Below, in pieces: positions 34,185 through 43,610 of a stretch of 64,000 nucleotides of DNA. How positions within the stretch are numbered: the stretch's first letter is position 1; every line of letters starts with the position of its first letter. The stretch covers positions 1,364,001 to 1,428,000 of the forward strand of contig NZ_AP025523.1 in the NCBI RefSeq assembly GCF_027923555.1, read 5' to 3'. A program made the position numbers and the translations under genes. The stretch comes from Vulcanimicrobium alpinum. GTDB lineage: Bacteria > Vulcanimicrobiota > Vulcanimicrobiia > Vulcanimicrobiales > Vulcanimicrobiaceae. The notes below the pieces were generated by a model. That model was not told the origin of the DNA, searched no databases, and saw nothing but the letters and a program-made list of their open reading frames with translations.

Positions 34185-36044
34185 TCAGCGGACGAACGCG
34201 TCGATCGCCTCGTGCGGCGCGGGCGGCTCCGTGCGGCCGCCGAGGTGACGCGCCAAGAACGCTTCGACCGCCGCGTTGAAGCGCTTCGCGTTCTCGGGCC
34301 GGGCGAAGCCGTGGCCCTCGTCGTCGAACACGATGTAGGTCACGTCTAGCTTGCGCTCGCGCATCGCGGCGACGATCTGGTCGGACTCGGCGATCTTCAC
34401 GCGCGGGTCGTTCGCGCCTTGCCCGATGAGCAGCGGCGCGCGGATCTCGCCGGCGCGGAAGAGCGGTGACTGCTCGCGCAGGAACGCTTCGGTCTCGCCC
34501 ATGCGGCGGGTGAACGTCGCCCGAAGCGTCTCCCAGTACGGCGGGATCGACGCCAGCAGCGTGTTGAGGTTGGACGGTCCGACGATGTCGACGCCGCACG
34601 CGAACGCGAGCGGCTCGAACGTCAGCGCGGTGAGCACCGCGTAGCCGCCGTACGAGCCGCCCATGATCCCGACGCGCAGCGGATCAGCGATCCCCTGATG
34701 CACGAGCCAGGCCTTCGCGTCGAGCAGATCGGTGCGCATCGAGCCGGCCCATTCCCGATCTCCGGCGTTGAGGAACGCTTTGCCGTAGCCGGTCGATCCG
34801 CGATAGTTCGGCTGCAGCACGGCATAGCCGCGGTTGGCCAGCCATTGCACCGTGCTGTTGTAGCCCCACTCGTCGCGCACCCACGGTCCGCCGTGGACCA
34901 GCACGATCGCCGGAAGCCGCTTCGCTTCGACGCCGGCCGGGGTCGTCAGGTAGCCGTGGATCGTCAGGCCGTCGCGCGCTTGAAACGAGATCGGCGTCAT
35001 CGGCGAGAGCGCGTACCCTTCGAGCGACGGGCGCGCGGCGAAGAGTTTCGTCGCGCGCCGAGCGGTACGGTCGTACGACCAGTACGTCACCGACCCGGCA
35101 TCGACGTTGGAGGCGACGAGCCAGGTACGGTCGTCGCGATCGATCGAGGTCAAGGAGGCGTCGCCGGGAACCTGCGCCGCGAGCGCGGCGAAGTCGTCGG
35201 CGTACGCGGGATCGAGCACGATCCAGTCGCGGCGCTCGCGCACGATCGACGCGGCGATCGGCGTCTTCGTCTTCGGCGAGAACTGCACGTCGTGCACGTC
35301 GTACGCTGCGTCGCCGGCGATCTCGACGGCGGTGCCGGCGGCGAGGTCGTAGCGCATCAGCCGCGCGGCGTTGCCGCCGGCGCTGCTGACGACGAGCAGC
35401 CCGCCGCCGTCGACGGTGAATCCGACGAGCGACGGGGTCCCGTCGTCGGGATCGAAGTGTGCGAGCGTGCGCCACGGCGCGTTCGCGTCGTCGCGCACGA
35501 CGATCTCGTTCGACGCGTCGGCGTGCATGATCACGCCGGCGCGCACCGTCATCGTCATGTCATCCGCGAACGCGGCGATCGTCCCGGGGTTCTCGGTGTC
35601 GAGCGTCGCCTTGCCGCTGTGCGGATCGAGCCGGTAGACGTCGAACAGCTGCGGATTGCGGCGGTTCATTACCACGAGAATGCGGTCGGGACGGTGCGGA
35701 TCGATCGTCTGCACGTCGACGCGCACGCCGTCGTACGGCGTGAGATCGACCGGCGCCTCACCGCCGCGCGGATCGGCGGCGAAGAGGTGGAAGTCTTCGT
35801 TGCCGCCGAGGTCCTGCAGGTAGAGAACGCGCGCGCCGTCGGGCGACCAGAAGGCGTTGCGGATCGGCCGCCGGGCATCCGACGCGACCATTCGCGTATC
35901 GTCGCGATCGACCGAGCGCACCCACACCGAGAGCACGCCGTCGTGCGGAGCGAGAAACACGAACTGCGTCCCGTCGGGCGAGAGGAAGGGCGCGGCGCGC
36001 TCCGGGTTGCCGAAGAGGACGTCGCGCGGGATGAGGTCGGTCAT
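34185..36044 (-). CDS. S9 family (prolyl-oligopeptidase-like) serine peptidase
   Basis: A 619-residue protein with an N-terminal beta-propeller (repeats such as FLSPDGTQFVFLAPHDGVLS and FWSPDGARVLYLQDLGGNED) and a C-terminal alpha/beta-hydrolase from about residue 370. The catalytic triad is visible: Ser in GGSYGGYAV (about 462), Asp in GQGANDPRVKI (about 545), His in DDEGHGFARPEN (about 577). No signal peptide, so it probably works on short peptides in the cytoplasm. It resembles acylaminoacyl peptidases. It lies 51 bases upstream of the formimidoyltransferase gene in the same direction. Confidence 0.93.
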   Translation of the reverse strand: MTDLIPRDVLFGNPERAAPFLSPDGTQFVFLAPHDGVLSVWVRSVDRDDTRMVASDARRPIRNAFWSPDGARVLYLQDLGGNEDFHLFAADPRGGEAPVDLTPYDGVRVDVQTIDPHRPDRILVVMNRRNPQLFDVYRLDPHSGKATLDTENPGTIAAFADDMTMTVRAGVIMHADASNEIVVRDDANAPWRTLAHFDPDDGTPSLVGFTVDGGGLLVVSSAGGNAARLMRYDLAAGTAVEIAGDAAYDVHDVQFSPKTKTPIAASIVRERRDWIVLDPAYADDFAALAAQVPGDASLTSIDRDDRTWLVASNVDAGSVTYWSYDRTARRATKLFAARPSLEGYALSPMTPISFQARDGLTIHGYLTTPAGVEAKRLPAIVLVHGGPWVRDEWGYNSTVQWLANRGYAVLQPNYRGSTGYGKAFLNAGDREWAGSMRTDLLDAKAWLVHQGIADPLRVGIMGGSYGGYAVLTALTFEPLAFACGVDIVGPSNLNTLLASIPPYWETLRATFTRRMGETEAFLREQSPLFRAGEIRAPLLIGQGANDPRVKIAESDQIVAAMRERKLDVTYIVFDDEGHGFARPENAKRFNAAVEAFLARHLGGRTEPPAPHEAIDAFVR

Positions 36045-36105
36045 TGCGCGCGTCGCATTCGTCGGACCGCCTCGCAATCCCCGAGGAACCGCAGGGGCGC
36101 TGCGG

Positions 36106-37431
36106 TCAGTCGAACGCGAGCCGGATCGCCGTGGCGACGTCGCGCGCGGCATCGGGCGCGATCAGCCGGGTGAACCCGAGCTTCGTCGCCTCGGCGGCGC
36201 GCCGCACCGGGAGCGAGACGCTGCGCAGTTCGCCCGAGAGCCCGAGCTCGCCGAACGCGACCGCGCCGCTCGCCAGCGGGATGTCGCGAAACGCCGACGC
36301 GATTGCGAGTGCGATCCCCAGATCCGCCCCCGTCTCGACGACGCGCAGCCCGCCGGCGACGGAGCAGTAGATGTCGTGACCGCCGAGCTGCATCCCGGCG
36401 CGGCGTTCGAGGATCGCGATGATCATGGCGAGACGCGCGGCATCGACATTGGCCGCGAGCCGGCGCGGCGTCCCGTACGCGGCCTCCCCGACCAGCGCTT
36501 GGATCTCGACGAGCACGGGCCGCTGGCCCACCAGCGTGGGGACGACGCAAGTGCCGCTCGGACGCGCACCGCGCGACTGCAGAAACAGCGCCGACGGATC
36601 GGCGACTTCGTGCAGCCCGCGATCGTCCATCGAGAAGACGCAGATCTCGTCGATCCCGCCGAAGCGGTTCTTGTACGCGCGCACGATGCGGTACTCGCCC
36701 GATGCGTCGCCTTCGAAGTAGAGCACCGTGTCGACGAGATGCTCGAGCAGACGCGGGCCGGCGATCGCACCGTCCTTGGTGACGTGGCCGACGACGAACG
36801 TCGCGCAGCCAGTGCGTTTCGCAAACTCCATCAGGACCTGCGTGCAGTCGCGGATCTGCGAGACGCTGCCGGCGAATGACTCGACGTCGGGGAGCCACAT
36901 CGTCTGAATCGAGTCGACCACCAGGATCTCCGGGACGTCGCGCTCGAGTGCGTCGAGCACCGCGCGCAGATTGGTCTCGGGGAAAACCAGCAGCGAGTCG
37001 GCCGCGCCGATCCGCTGCGCGCGCAGTTTCGTCTGCGCCGCCGACTCCTCGCCGCAGACGTAGACGGTCCCGGCGCCGTCGCGTGCGAGCGCCGTCGCCA
37101 GCTGCAGCAGCAGCGTCGATTTCCCCGCGCCGGGCGGACCGCCGAGCAGGACGAGGCTTCCGGGGACGATGCCGCCGCCGAGCAGTCCGTCGAACTCGCG
37201 CATCCCGGTGCGGCGCCGCGCGATGCGCGTCTCCTCGATCGCCGCGAGCCGGACCGGTCCGGCGGCGCGCAGCGGCGTAGCGACGGCCCGCGCCGATGCG
37301 CCCTTCGCCGGGCGGACCACCGGCGCGTCGTCGAAGGTGTTCCAGGCGTCGCACGACGGACAGCGTCCGAGCCAGCGCGCGGACTCAAACCCGCACCCCG
37401 TGCAGTAGTACACCGTTTTGGGCTTCGCCAC
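36106..37431 (-). CDS. radA: DNA repair protein RadA
   Basis: A 441-residue RecA-like branch-migration helicase. The zinc finger is YYCTGCGFESARWLGRCPSC near residue 8. Walker A is GGPPGAGKSTLLL near residue 100, Walker B is ILVVDSIQT and the RadA signature is YKNRFGGIDEICVF. A C-terminal Lon-like domain (LGIALAIASAFRDIPL, then GELGLSGELRSV) follows. The GTG at 37431 places the zinc finger right at the N-terminus, as in the family; longer frames would run into the divergent gene. Confidence 0.96.
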   Translation of the reverse strand: MAKPKTVYYCTGCGFESARWLGRCPSCDAWNTFDDAPVVRPAKGASARAVATPLRAAGPVRLAAIEETRIARRRTGMREFDGLLGGGIVPGSLVLLGGPPGAGKSTLLLQLATALARDGAGTVYVCGEESAAQTKLRAQRIGAADSLLVFPETNLRAVLDALERDVPEILVVDSIQTMWLPDVESFAGSVSQIRDCTQVLMEFAKRTGCATFVVGHVTKDGAIAGPRLLEHLVDTVLYFEGDASGEYRIVRAYKNRFGGIDEICVFSMDDRGLHEVADPSALFLQSRGARPSGTCVVPTLVGQRPVLVEIQALVGEAAYGTPRRLAANVDAARLAMIIAILERRAGMQLGGHDIYCSVAGGLRVVETGADLGIALAIASAFRDIPLASGAVAFGELGLSGELRSVSLPVRRAAEATKLGFTRLIAPDAARDVATAIRLAFD

Positions 37432-37522
37432 CGCCGCATCGTTGCGCGGCCCTGTGCCTGACGCCTGGCACACCGCGCGGCCCGAGGATGGGGCGCCGTC
37501 GCGGACGCCGTAGGGAGCGCAC

Positions 37523-37912
37523 GTGGAACACGCCCCGATTCCGGTCAGCGGCATGGACGCGAGCGGATACATGGTCAAGGACGCGGGGCGCGCGATCGCG
37601 TTCTATCGCGACGTGTTCGGTCTCGAACCGTCGTGGGTGTATCCCGGCGGCCACGGCGCGGAATACGAACTCTCCGACGGCACGACGTTCGTGCTGTGGG
37701 GCGGGGGCGCGCAGCCGGCGATGCCGTTTCAGCCCAGCAACGGGATCCTGTTCCGCGTCGCCGACGTCGCCGCGGCCGTCGCGGCGCTCCAGGCCCGCGG
37801 GATCGCGGTGCAGATGCAGACGGAGACGCCCGTGTGCGTCATGGCAATGATTGCCGATAGCGAAGGGAACACCGTCACGCTGCACCAGCGCAAAGCCGCG
37901 CCGGCGCGCTGA
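37523..37912 (+). CDS. VOC (glyoxalase/bleomycin-resistance) family protein
   Basis: A 129-residue protein with paired beta-alpha-beta-beta-beta modules (YMVKDAGRAIAFYRDVFGLE, then FRVADVAAAVAALQARGIAV, ending MIADSEGNTVTLHQRK). The metal-ligand Glu near the C-terminus (DSEGN) is present, but the first metal His is not obvious. Function cannot be narrowed. Its stop overlaps the cmk start as TGATG. Confidence 0.85.
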   Translation: MEHAPIPVSGMDASGYMVKDAGRAIAFYRDVFGLEPSWVYPGGHGAEYELSDGTTFVLWGGGAQPAMPFQPSNGILFRVADVAAAVAALQARGIAVQMQTETPVCVMAMIADSEGNTVTLHQRKAAPAR

Positions 37913-38595
37913 TGTCCCAGCGGGAGAGCGTCGCGATCGACGGGTGGGTCGCGAGCGGGAAGACGACCGTCGCCAAGCAGTTGGCGGCGGAACTGCGCTT
38001 TCTGTATCTCGACACCGGTGCGATGTACCGCGCCGTCGCGTATCTCGCGCTGCGCAACGGCGTCGACCTCGACAACGAAGCGGCGCTGCTGGCGATGCTC
38101 GCGCACCACACGATCGCGATCGTCCCCGAACCCGAGGCGACGGCCGGCTATCGCGTGCTGATCGACCGCTTCGACACCGCCGAGCGGCTCTTCGATCCGG
38201 ATGTCGCGGCGGCGGTCTCGACCGTCGCGGCGCTCCCGGGCGTGCGTCGTGAACTCGTCGCGCGCCAGCGCGCAATCGCCGAGCAGGGCCCGGTGGTGAT
38301 GGCGGGACGCGACATCGGCACCGTCGTCCTCCCCGACGCGCGCCACAAATTCTTCCTGACCGCGTCGATCGACGAGCGCGCACGGCGCCGGCAGGCGGAG
38401 TTCCACGAACGCGGTCTCGACGTCGCGTTCGACGAGGTGCGCGCGCAGATCGCCGAACGCGATCGCCTCGATTCGACCCGCGCGGTTTCGCCGTTGCGCG
38501 CAGCGGACGACGCGATCACGATCGATTCGACCGAGATGGAACCCGGCCAAGTCGTCGCGCTGATGCGCAATGCAATGGAGCGCGCGCGGGCGTGA
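37912..38595 (+). CDS. cmk: cytidylate kinase
   Basis: A 227-residue nucleoside-monophosphate kinase that phosphorylates CMP and dCMP. The P-loop is AIDGWVASGKTTVAKQLA, followed by FLYLDTGAMYRAVAYLAL, VVMAGRDIGTVVLPDARHKF and the LID segment ASIDERARRRQAE. All are diagnostic for Cmk. It is translationally coupled to both neighbours; cmk-plsC-ispH is also the clostridial order. Confidence 0.96.
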   Translation: MSQRESVAIDGWVASGKTTVAKQLAAELRFLYLDTGAMYRAVAYLALRNGVDLDNEAALLAMLAHHTIAIVPEPEATAGYRVLIDRFDTAERLFDPDVAAAVSTVAALPGVRRELVARQRAIAEQGPVVMAGRDIGTVVLPDARHKFFLTASIDERARRRQAEFHERGLDVAFDEVRAQIAERDRLDSTRAVSPLRAADDAITIDSTEMEPGQVVALMRNAMERARA

Positions 38596-39179
38596 GCGTC
38601 TACGCCGCGGCAAAGTTCGCCGTCACCGCGATCGCGACGGCGCTCTTTCGCTATCGCGTGATCGGCGCGGAGAAGGTGCCCCGGGACGGCGGCGTCATCA
38701 TCGCCGCCAACCACATCTCGAACTTCGATCCGCCGCTGCTCGGGATCGGCGTCCCGCGCCCCGTGTCGTACATGGCGAAGAAGGAGCTCTTCGCGCTCCC
38801 GGTCCTCGGCCCGCTCCTGCCGCATCTCAACGCCTTTCCCGTCGATCGCCAGGCCGGCGGAACCGCGGCGCTGCGCGCGAGCCTGCGGATGCTCAAGGAA
38901 GGGCGCTGCGTGGGGATCTTCCCCGAGGGCGGCCGCAACGTCAGCGGGACAAACGAAGAGAAGGCGGGCGCCGCCTTTCTGGCGGCGGCGTCGGGCGCGC
39001 CGGTCGTTCCGGCCGCGATCGTCGGCACGCGGTCGCTCCGTCCGTTCCGCCGGATCACCGTCGTCTTCGGCGATCCCCTGCGAATCGAACGGAACCGGAA
39101 GTCGGACGAGGGCGATCTGGAGAAGGGAGCAGCGGAGATTATGAGCCGGATACGCGCGCTCGAGGGGAGCATTCGTTGA
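38592..39179 (+). CDS. plsC: 1-acyl-sn-glycerol-3-phosphate acyltransferase (PlsC-like)
   Basis: A 195-residue membrane-associated acyltransferase. The HX4D motif is AANHISNFDPPLLG, the second motif is MAKKELFALPVLGPLLPHLN, and the third is GIFPEGGRNVSG. It acylates lysophosphatidic acid in phospholipid synthesis. GTG start overlapping the end of cmk by four bases. Confidence 0.93.
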   Translation: MSVYAAAKFAVTAIATALFRYRVIGAEKVPRDGGVIIAANHISNFDPPLLGIGVPRPVSYMAKKELFALPVLGPLLPHLNAFPVDRQAGGTAALRASLRMLKEGRCVGIFPEGGRNVSGTNEEKAGAAFLAAASGAPVVPAAIVGTRSLRPFRRITVVFGDPLRIERNRKSDEGDLEKGAAEIMSRIRALEGSIR

Positions 39180-40021
39180 TCATCAAGCGAGCCAAGACGC
39201 AGGGGTTCTGCTTCGGCGTCGCCATCACGGTGAAGAAGGCCGAGGAGGCGATCGAACGCCTTCCGGGCGGCGTCACCACGCTGGGGCACGTCGTCCACAA
39301 CCCGCAGATGGTCGCGCAGCTCGAAGCAAAGGGTCTCAAGAACGCCGCCGCGGTCGACGAGATCGAGAGCGGGACGATGTTCGTGCGCGCGCACGGCCTT
39401 CCGGTTGAGACGTTCGAGAAGGCGGCGGCCAAAGGACTCTCGGTGATCGACGCTACCTGCCCGATGGTCACGAAGATCCACGTCCAGGCCGAGAAGCTGC
39501 GCGACGAAGGCTACAAGATCGTCGTCGTCGGCGATCCCAATCACCCCGAGGTGAAGGGGACGCTCTCGCACGTCCCGGGGGCGTGGTGCATCACGAGCGT
39601 CGACGAGATCGCGGCGCTCCCGCGCGCGAGCCGGGTCGGAGTCGTCGTGCAGTCGACGTGGAACGGGCCCGGTTTCGCCGACATCGTCCGCAAGCTCAGC
39701 GAGAAGTATTACGAGGTGCGGGCCGTCAACACGATCTGCACCGACACCAAGAACCGGCAGACCGAGGTCGACGAACTCTCGCGCGAAGTCGAGGTGATGG
39801 TCGTCGTCGGCGGCAAGACGTCGGCGAACACGAAGCATCTCGCCGAACTTGCCGCGATGAACGGCGCGCGTTCGTATCACATCGAAGGACCGGACGAACT
39901 GCAGGCCGAGTGGTTCGCGGGGATCGAGCGAGCGGGGCTTATGTCGGGCGCGTCGACGCCGGGCTGGCTCGTCGATCAAGTCGCGGATCGGATGGATGCG
40001 CTCGCCCACCGCGTCGGATAA
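39176..40021 (+). CDS. ispH: 4-hydroxy-3-methylbut-2-enyl diphosphate reductase
   Basis: A 281-residue [4Fe-4S] enzyme, the last step of the MEP pathway, giving IPP and DMAPP. The three cluster cysteines are in TQGFCFGVAI, VIDATCPMVTK and VNTICTDTKNRQ. The HVVHNPQ and EVEVMVVVGGKTSANTKHLA blocks are also conserved. The likely start is TTG at 39176, overlapping the plsC stop as TTGA with GGGGAG just upstream. No better start is available. Confidence 0.95.
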   Translation: MIIKRAKTQGFCFGVAITVKKAEEAIERLPGGVTTLGHVVHNPQMVAQLEAKGLKNAAAVDEIESGTMFVRAHGLPVETFEKAAAKGLSVIDATCPMVTKIHVQAEKLRDEGYKIVVVGDPNHPEVKGTLSHVPGAWCITSVDEIAALPRASRVGVVVQSTWNGPGFADIVRKLSEKYYEVRAVNTICTDTKNRQTEVDELSREVEVMVVVGGKTSANTKHLAELAAMNGARSYHIEGPDELQAEWFAGIERAGLMSGASTPGWLVDQVADRMDALAHRVG

Positions 40022-40991
40022 TCTCGAAGCCGCGCTCGAACGCGCGGTCGCGCGTTTCGACGACGGCTCCGCGACGTGCGCGCAGATCCGTTACCACCTC
40101 GGCTTCGAAGACGAAGCGCGGCGCGGGAAGCGCTTGCGTTCGCGTCTGGTGCTCGCAGTCGCCGAAGAAGAAGGGGGCGATCCGGCCGCGGCGCTCGATC
40201 CGGCGTGCGCGGTCGAGATCATCCACGAGTTCTCGCTGGTCCACGACGACATCGAAGACGGCGACCGTCTGCGGCGCGGACGCGAGACGGTGTGGTCGCG
40301 CTTCGGGGTCGCGCACGGGATCAACGCCGGCGATGCGCTCTGCGCCGTCGCGTATCTCGCGCTGCTCGACGGAACCGTCACTCGCCCCGCAGACCGCACC
40401 GTCGCGATGACGCGCGCGCTGCACGAAGCGCACCTCGCGATGTGCGGCGGCCAAGCCCGCGACATCGCATTCGAGACGCAGACGCGCGTCTCGATTGACG
40501 ACTACCGCGCGATGGCGGGCGGGAAAACGGCGGCGCTCTTCGGCGCGGCGTGCGAACTCGGCGCGCTGTGCGCCGGGGCGAGCGACGAGCGCGCGCGCGC
40601 GTACCGGCATCTCGGACGCGCGTACGGCCTGGCGTTTCAGATCGAGGACGACGTGCTCGGCACCTGGGGCGATCCCGGGACCACCGGCAAGCCGTCGGGC
40701 TCGGATCTGGCGCGCCGGAAGTGGACCTTTCCGGTGGTGTGGGCGGTGGCCGGGCCGCCGTCGGCGGCACGCGAGACGATCGCCGCGGCGTACGCACGCG
40801 GCGCCGCGCTCGACCCTCCGGCGGTCGCCGCCGCGATCGCCTCGCTCGATGCGCTCGGCGCGCGCGAGGCCGCGCTCGAAGCGGCGCGCGCGGAACTCGA
40901 CGACGCCGACGCCGTCGCCGCGACGTTCGGCATCGACCGCAGCGGTGCGGTGCGCGCGTTCTTTCAGCGCGCGCTCAGGCGCATCGCCTGA
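39996..40991 (+). CDS. polyprenyl diphosphate synthase (geranylgeranyl/farnesyl type)
   Basis: A 331-residue trans-prenyltransferase that condenses IPP with allylic diphosphates. The first Asp-rich motif is VHDDIEDGDRLRRGRET and the second is FQIEDDVLGTWGD, and GGQARDIAFE precedes it. Product length cannot be read confidently. It overlaps ispH by 26 bases, which fits a shared isoprenoid function. Confidence 0.92.
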   Translation: MRSPTASDNLEAALERAVARFDDGSATCAQIRYHLGFEDEARRGKRLRSRLVLAVAEEEGGDPAAALDPACAVEIIHEFSLVHDDIEDGDRLRRGRETVWSRFGVAHGINAGDALCAVAYLALLDGTVTRPADRTVAMTRALHEAHLAMCGGQARDIAFETQTRVSIDDYRAMAGGKTAALFGAACELGALCAGASDERARAYRHLGRAYGLAFQIEDDVLGTWGDPGTTGKPSGSDLARRKWTFPVVWAVAGPPSAARETIAAAYARGAALDPPAVAAAIASLDALGAREAALEAARAELDDADAVAATFGIDRSGAVRAFFQRALRRIA

Positions 40992-41104
40992 AGCCGCATC
41001 GACGACCCCAGCGGGTATGGGGCTGGGGCCGCGAACAAGGTCCGGTCCGGCTTGGCGGCCGCGCACGTCCCCAGCGATCCCCCTTCTCTTCCGGTAGGTC
41101 TGGC

Positions 41105-41869
41105 ATGTCTGGTCATTCCAAGTGGCACAACATCAAGCTGCGCAAGGGCAAGGTCGACGCGCAGCGCGGTGCGCTGTTCACGAAACTCAGCAAAGAGATC
41201 ATCCTCGCCGCGAAAAACGGCTCGCCTGACCCGGCCGCCAACTACCGGCTGAAGATGGCGGTCGACAAGGCGCGCGCGAACAACATGCCGGCCGACAACA
41301 TCAAGCGGGCGATCGCGCGCGCGAGCGGCGCCGGCGAGAAAGAGATCGAGGAGATCCGCTACGAGGGGTACGGTCCGGCCGGCGTCGCGGTCATCGTCGA
41401 AGCCGCCACCGACAACCGCAACCGCACCGCCTCCGAACTGCGCTTTCTCTTCAGCCGCAACGAGGGCGGGCTCGGCGAGACCGGGAGCGTCGGCTGGATG
41501 TTCGCATCGCGGGGGATCGTCGAGGTCGATCCGGGCCGGATGGACGAGGACGCGCTCACCGAGCGCGCGCTCATCGACGGCGTCGTCGACGTACGTGCGT
41601 CCGGCTCCGCACCGGCAGGCGAAGGGGCGGGGTTCGAGGTGGTGACCGAGCCGCAGGCGCTGATGGCGGTGAAAGACGCGCTCGAGGCCGCAGGGATCAC
41701 GGTCAAATCGGCGCGTCTGGTGATGGAAGCGACGCAGACGACGCGGCCCGGGCCCGGCGACGCCGAGAAGGTGCTCGGCTTCCTCGATGCGCTCGAAGAG
41801 CACGAAGACGTGCAGAACGTGTACAGCAACGCGGAGTTCGACGAGGCACAGCTCGAGGCGCTCGCCTGA
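41105..41869 (+). CDS. YebC/PmpR family protein
   Basis: A 254-residue protein opening MSGHSKWHNIKLRKGKVDAQ and containing AARANNMPADNIKRAI-type and EIRYEGYGPAGVAVIVEAAT blocks. Family members are DNA-binding regulators or, by more recent work, factors that relieve ribosome stalling at proline stretches. The 112-base gap from the upstream gene may hold a separate promoter. It overlaps the PASTA gene by one base. Confidence 0.95.
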   Translation: MSGHSKWHNIKLRKGKVDAQRGALFTKLSKEIILAAKNGSPDPAANYRLKMAVDKARANNMPADNIKRAIARASGAGEKEIEEIRYEGYGPAGVAVIVEAATDNRNRTASELRFLFSRNEGGLGETGSVGWMFASRGIVEVDPGRMDEDALTERALIDGVVDVRASGSAPAGEGAGFEVVTEPQALMAVKDALEAAGITVKSARLVMEATQTTRPGPGDAEKVLGFLDALEEHEDVQNVYSNAEFDEAQLEALA

Positions 41870-42927
41870 TGCAGATGGAGGGCGCGCAGACGCCCGCGCG
41901 CGAGCCCCGCACCATCCTCGGCTGGCTTGGCGATCAGGATTGGGTCTTCGCCGTCGCGCTCGCGCTCGCGGTCGGCACGGCGGTGTGGTTCGCGCGCTCG
42001 ATCAAGGACTTCTTCGGTCCGAGCGCCGCCAGCGTGGTCGTCCCGGCGCTCGCCGGGACGACGCGCACCGACGCGCTCGCCGAATGCGGGCGCGTGCGCC
42101 TGCAATGCAAGGTGCTCGCCACGCAGCCCAGCGACCGGTTTCCGAAAGACGTCGTGATGAGCCAAGCGCCGCCGGCGGGCTCGCGCGTGCGCGAGGGGCG
42201 CGCGGTCTCGCTGGTGGTGAGCAGCGGCGTGACGATCTTCGCGATGCCCGATCTGCGTTTCGAATCGCTGCGCAACGCCGGCTTGGATCTCAACCGGCTC
42301 AGACTGCAGCTCGCCAAGACGTCGATCGTCGCCAACGACGACATCCCCGCCAATCACGTCGTCGCGCAGGACCCGCCGCCGCTCACCAGCGTGCGCCAGG
42401 GTTCGCGCGTCACGCTGTCGCTGAGCAAAGGTCCGCCGAGCGCCGTGAAGGTGATCGACTTCGTCGGGATGCGGATCGATGCGGCGCGCGCGCGCGCACA
42501 GCACGCGAAAATCAAGCTCGGGCAGGTCGTGTGGACCCCGTTCGGGCCGAGCGGGAAGCCGCGCGGCGAGATCGTCCGGCAGAATCCGCCGCCGGGAACG
42601 CAGATCGACCCGTTCGAGGAAGTCTCGCTGCAAGTGAGCGCGGGTCCGTACGAGTACGGCTACCTCATCCGCCAGGTGCACGCGACCGCGACCGTACCGG
42701 CGCGCGACGACGCGGCGCGCGTGCGGATGCAGGTGCGCGACGACACCGGAACGTGGAATGTGTACGACGGCTTCGCGCAGGGCGGTCAGAAGCTCGACTT
42801 CAACTTGACGGTCGTCGGTAGCGCCGAACTCGACACGTACGTCAACAACGAGCTGCTGAACCAGACGAAGCTCGGCGTCGAACCCCCGAAGGGTCCGCCG
42901 CCGACGTCGCCGCCGGAGCGTAAGTGA
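41869..42927 (+). CDS. PASTA-domain membrane protein without a kinase domain
   Basis: A 352-residue protein with one membrane span (WVFAVALALAVGTAVWFA, residues about 25-43) and three PASTA repeats outside: about 58-115 (VVVPALAGTTRTDALAECGR to LVVSSG), 122-190 (MPDLRFESLRNAGLDLNRL to LSLSKG) and 193-263 (VIDFVGMRIDAARARAQHAK to LQVSAG). A C-terminal beta domain and a proline-rich tail follow. PASTA domains bind peptidoglycan fragments. It lies directly before rpe, where Firmicutes carry the PASTA kinase PrkC, but the kinase is absent. Confidence 0.88.
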   Translation: MQMEGAQTPAREPRTILGWLGDQDWVFAVALALAVGTAVWFARSIKDFFGPSAASVVVPALAGTTRTDALAECGRVRLQCKVLATQPSDRFPKDVVMSQAPPAGSRVREGRAVSLVVSSGVTIFAMPDLRFESLRNAGLDLNRLRLQLAKTSIVANDDIPANHVVAQDPPPLTSVRQGSRVTLSLSKGPPSAVKVIDFVGMRIDAARARAQHAKIKLGQVVWTPFGPSGKPRGEIVRQNPPPGTQIDPFEEVSLQVSAGPYEYGYLIRQVHATATVPARDDAARVRMQVRDDTGTWNVYDGFAQGGQKLDFNLTVVGSAELDTYVNNELLNQTKLGVEPPKGPPPTSPPERK

Positions 42928-43610
42928 ACGTGCGTCGGCCGAAGATCGCGCCGTCGCTGCTCTCCGCCGATTTCGCGGCGATCGCCGATCAGATCGCGAT
43001 GGTCGAAGCGGCTGGCGCCGACGAACTGCATCTCGACACGATGGACGGACGCTTCGTCCCCAACATCACCTGGGGGATGAAGATCGTCAAGGATCTGCGG
43101 CGTCTCACGGCGCTGCCGTTCGACTGCCACCTGATGATCGTCGAACCCGAACGGTACGTCGACGCGTTCCGCGAGGCCGGCGCCGACGTGATCACCTTCC
43201 ACTACGAAGCGACGCCGCACCCGCACCGGCTGCTGCGCCATCTGCGCGAGATCGGAGCCAAGGCCGGGATCGCGATCAATCCGGGTACGCCCGCGGCGAT
43301 GCTCGAGGATCTCATCGAAGAGATCGACCGCGTGCTGGTGATGAGCGTCAACCCGGGGTTCGGCGGCCAGTCGTTCATCGAGCGCGCGCTGGTGAAGGTC
43401 GAGGAGGTGCGCGCGGTGCTCGAGCGGCGCAACCCGGCCTGTGAGATTGAAGTCGACGGCGGGATCGGCTTGGCGAACATCGAGCGCGCGGTCCGCGCCG
43501 GCGCCGACGTGCTCGTCGCGGGCAACTCCGTCTTCGCCGCCGGCGATCCGCCGGCGGCACTGCGCGAGATGCGGTCCCGCGTCGATACCGCGCGCGCCGC
43601 GTCGCGTTGA
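42924..43610 (+). CDS. rpe: ribulose-phosphate 3-epimerase
   Basis: A 228-residue TIM-barrel enzyme that interconverts ribulose-5-phosphate and xylulose-5-phosphate. Motifs are IAPSLLSADFAAIADQI, ELHLDTMDGRFVPNITWG, FDCHLMIVEPERYV, VMSVNPGFGGQSF and IEVDGGIGLANIERAVRAGA, with the metal-binding His/Asp residues in place. It complements the pentose phosphate operon at 22-31 kb. GTG start overlapping the PASTA stop. Confidence 0.97.
   Translation: MNVRRPKIAPSLLSADFAAIADQIAMVEAAGADELHLDTMDGRFVPNITWGMKIVKDLRRLTALPFDCHLMIVEPERYVDAFREAGADVITFHYEATPHPHRLLRHLREIGAKAGIAINPGTPAAMLEDLIEEIDRVLVMSVNPGFGGQSFIERALVKVEEVRAVLERRNPACEIEVDGGIGLANIERAVRAGADVLVAGNSVFAAGDPPAALREMRSRVDTARAASR

Noticed and set aside
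42400-42440. TLSLSKG in the PASTA protein, which resembles the translation of the dispersed CTTCGACAGG repeat
   Set aside because: VxLxxSKG is the normal end of a PASTA repeat, and the DNA matches the dispersed element only in part.
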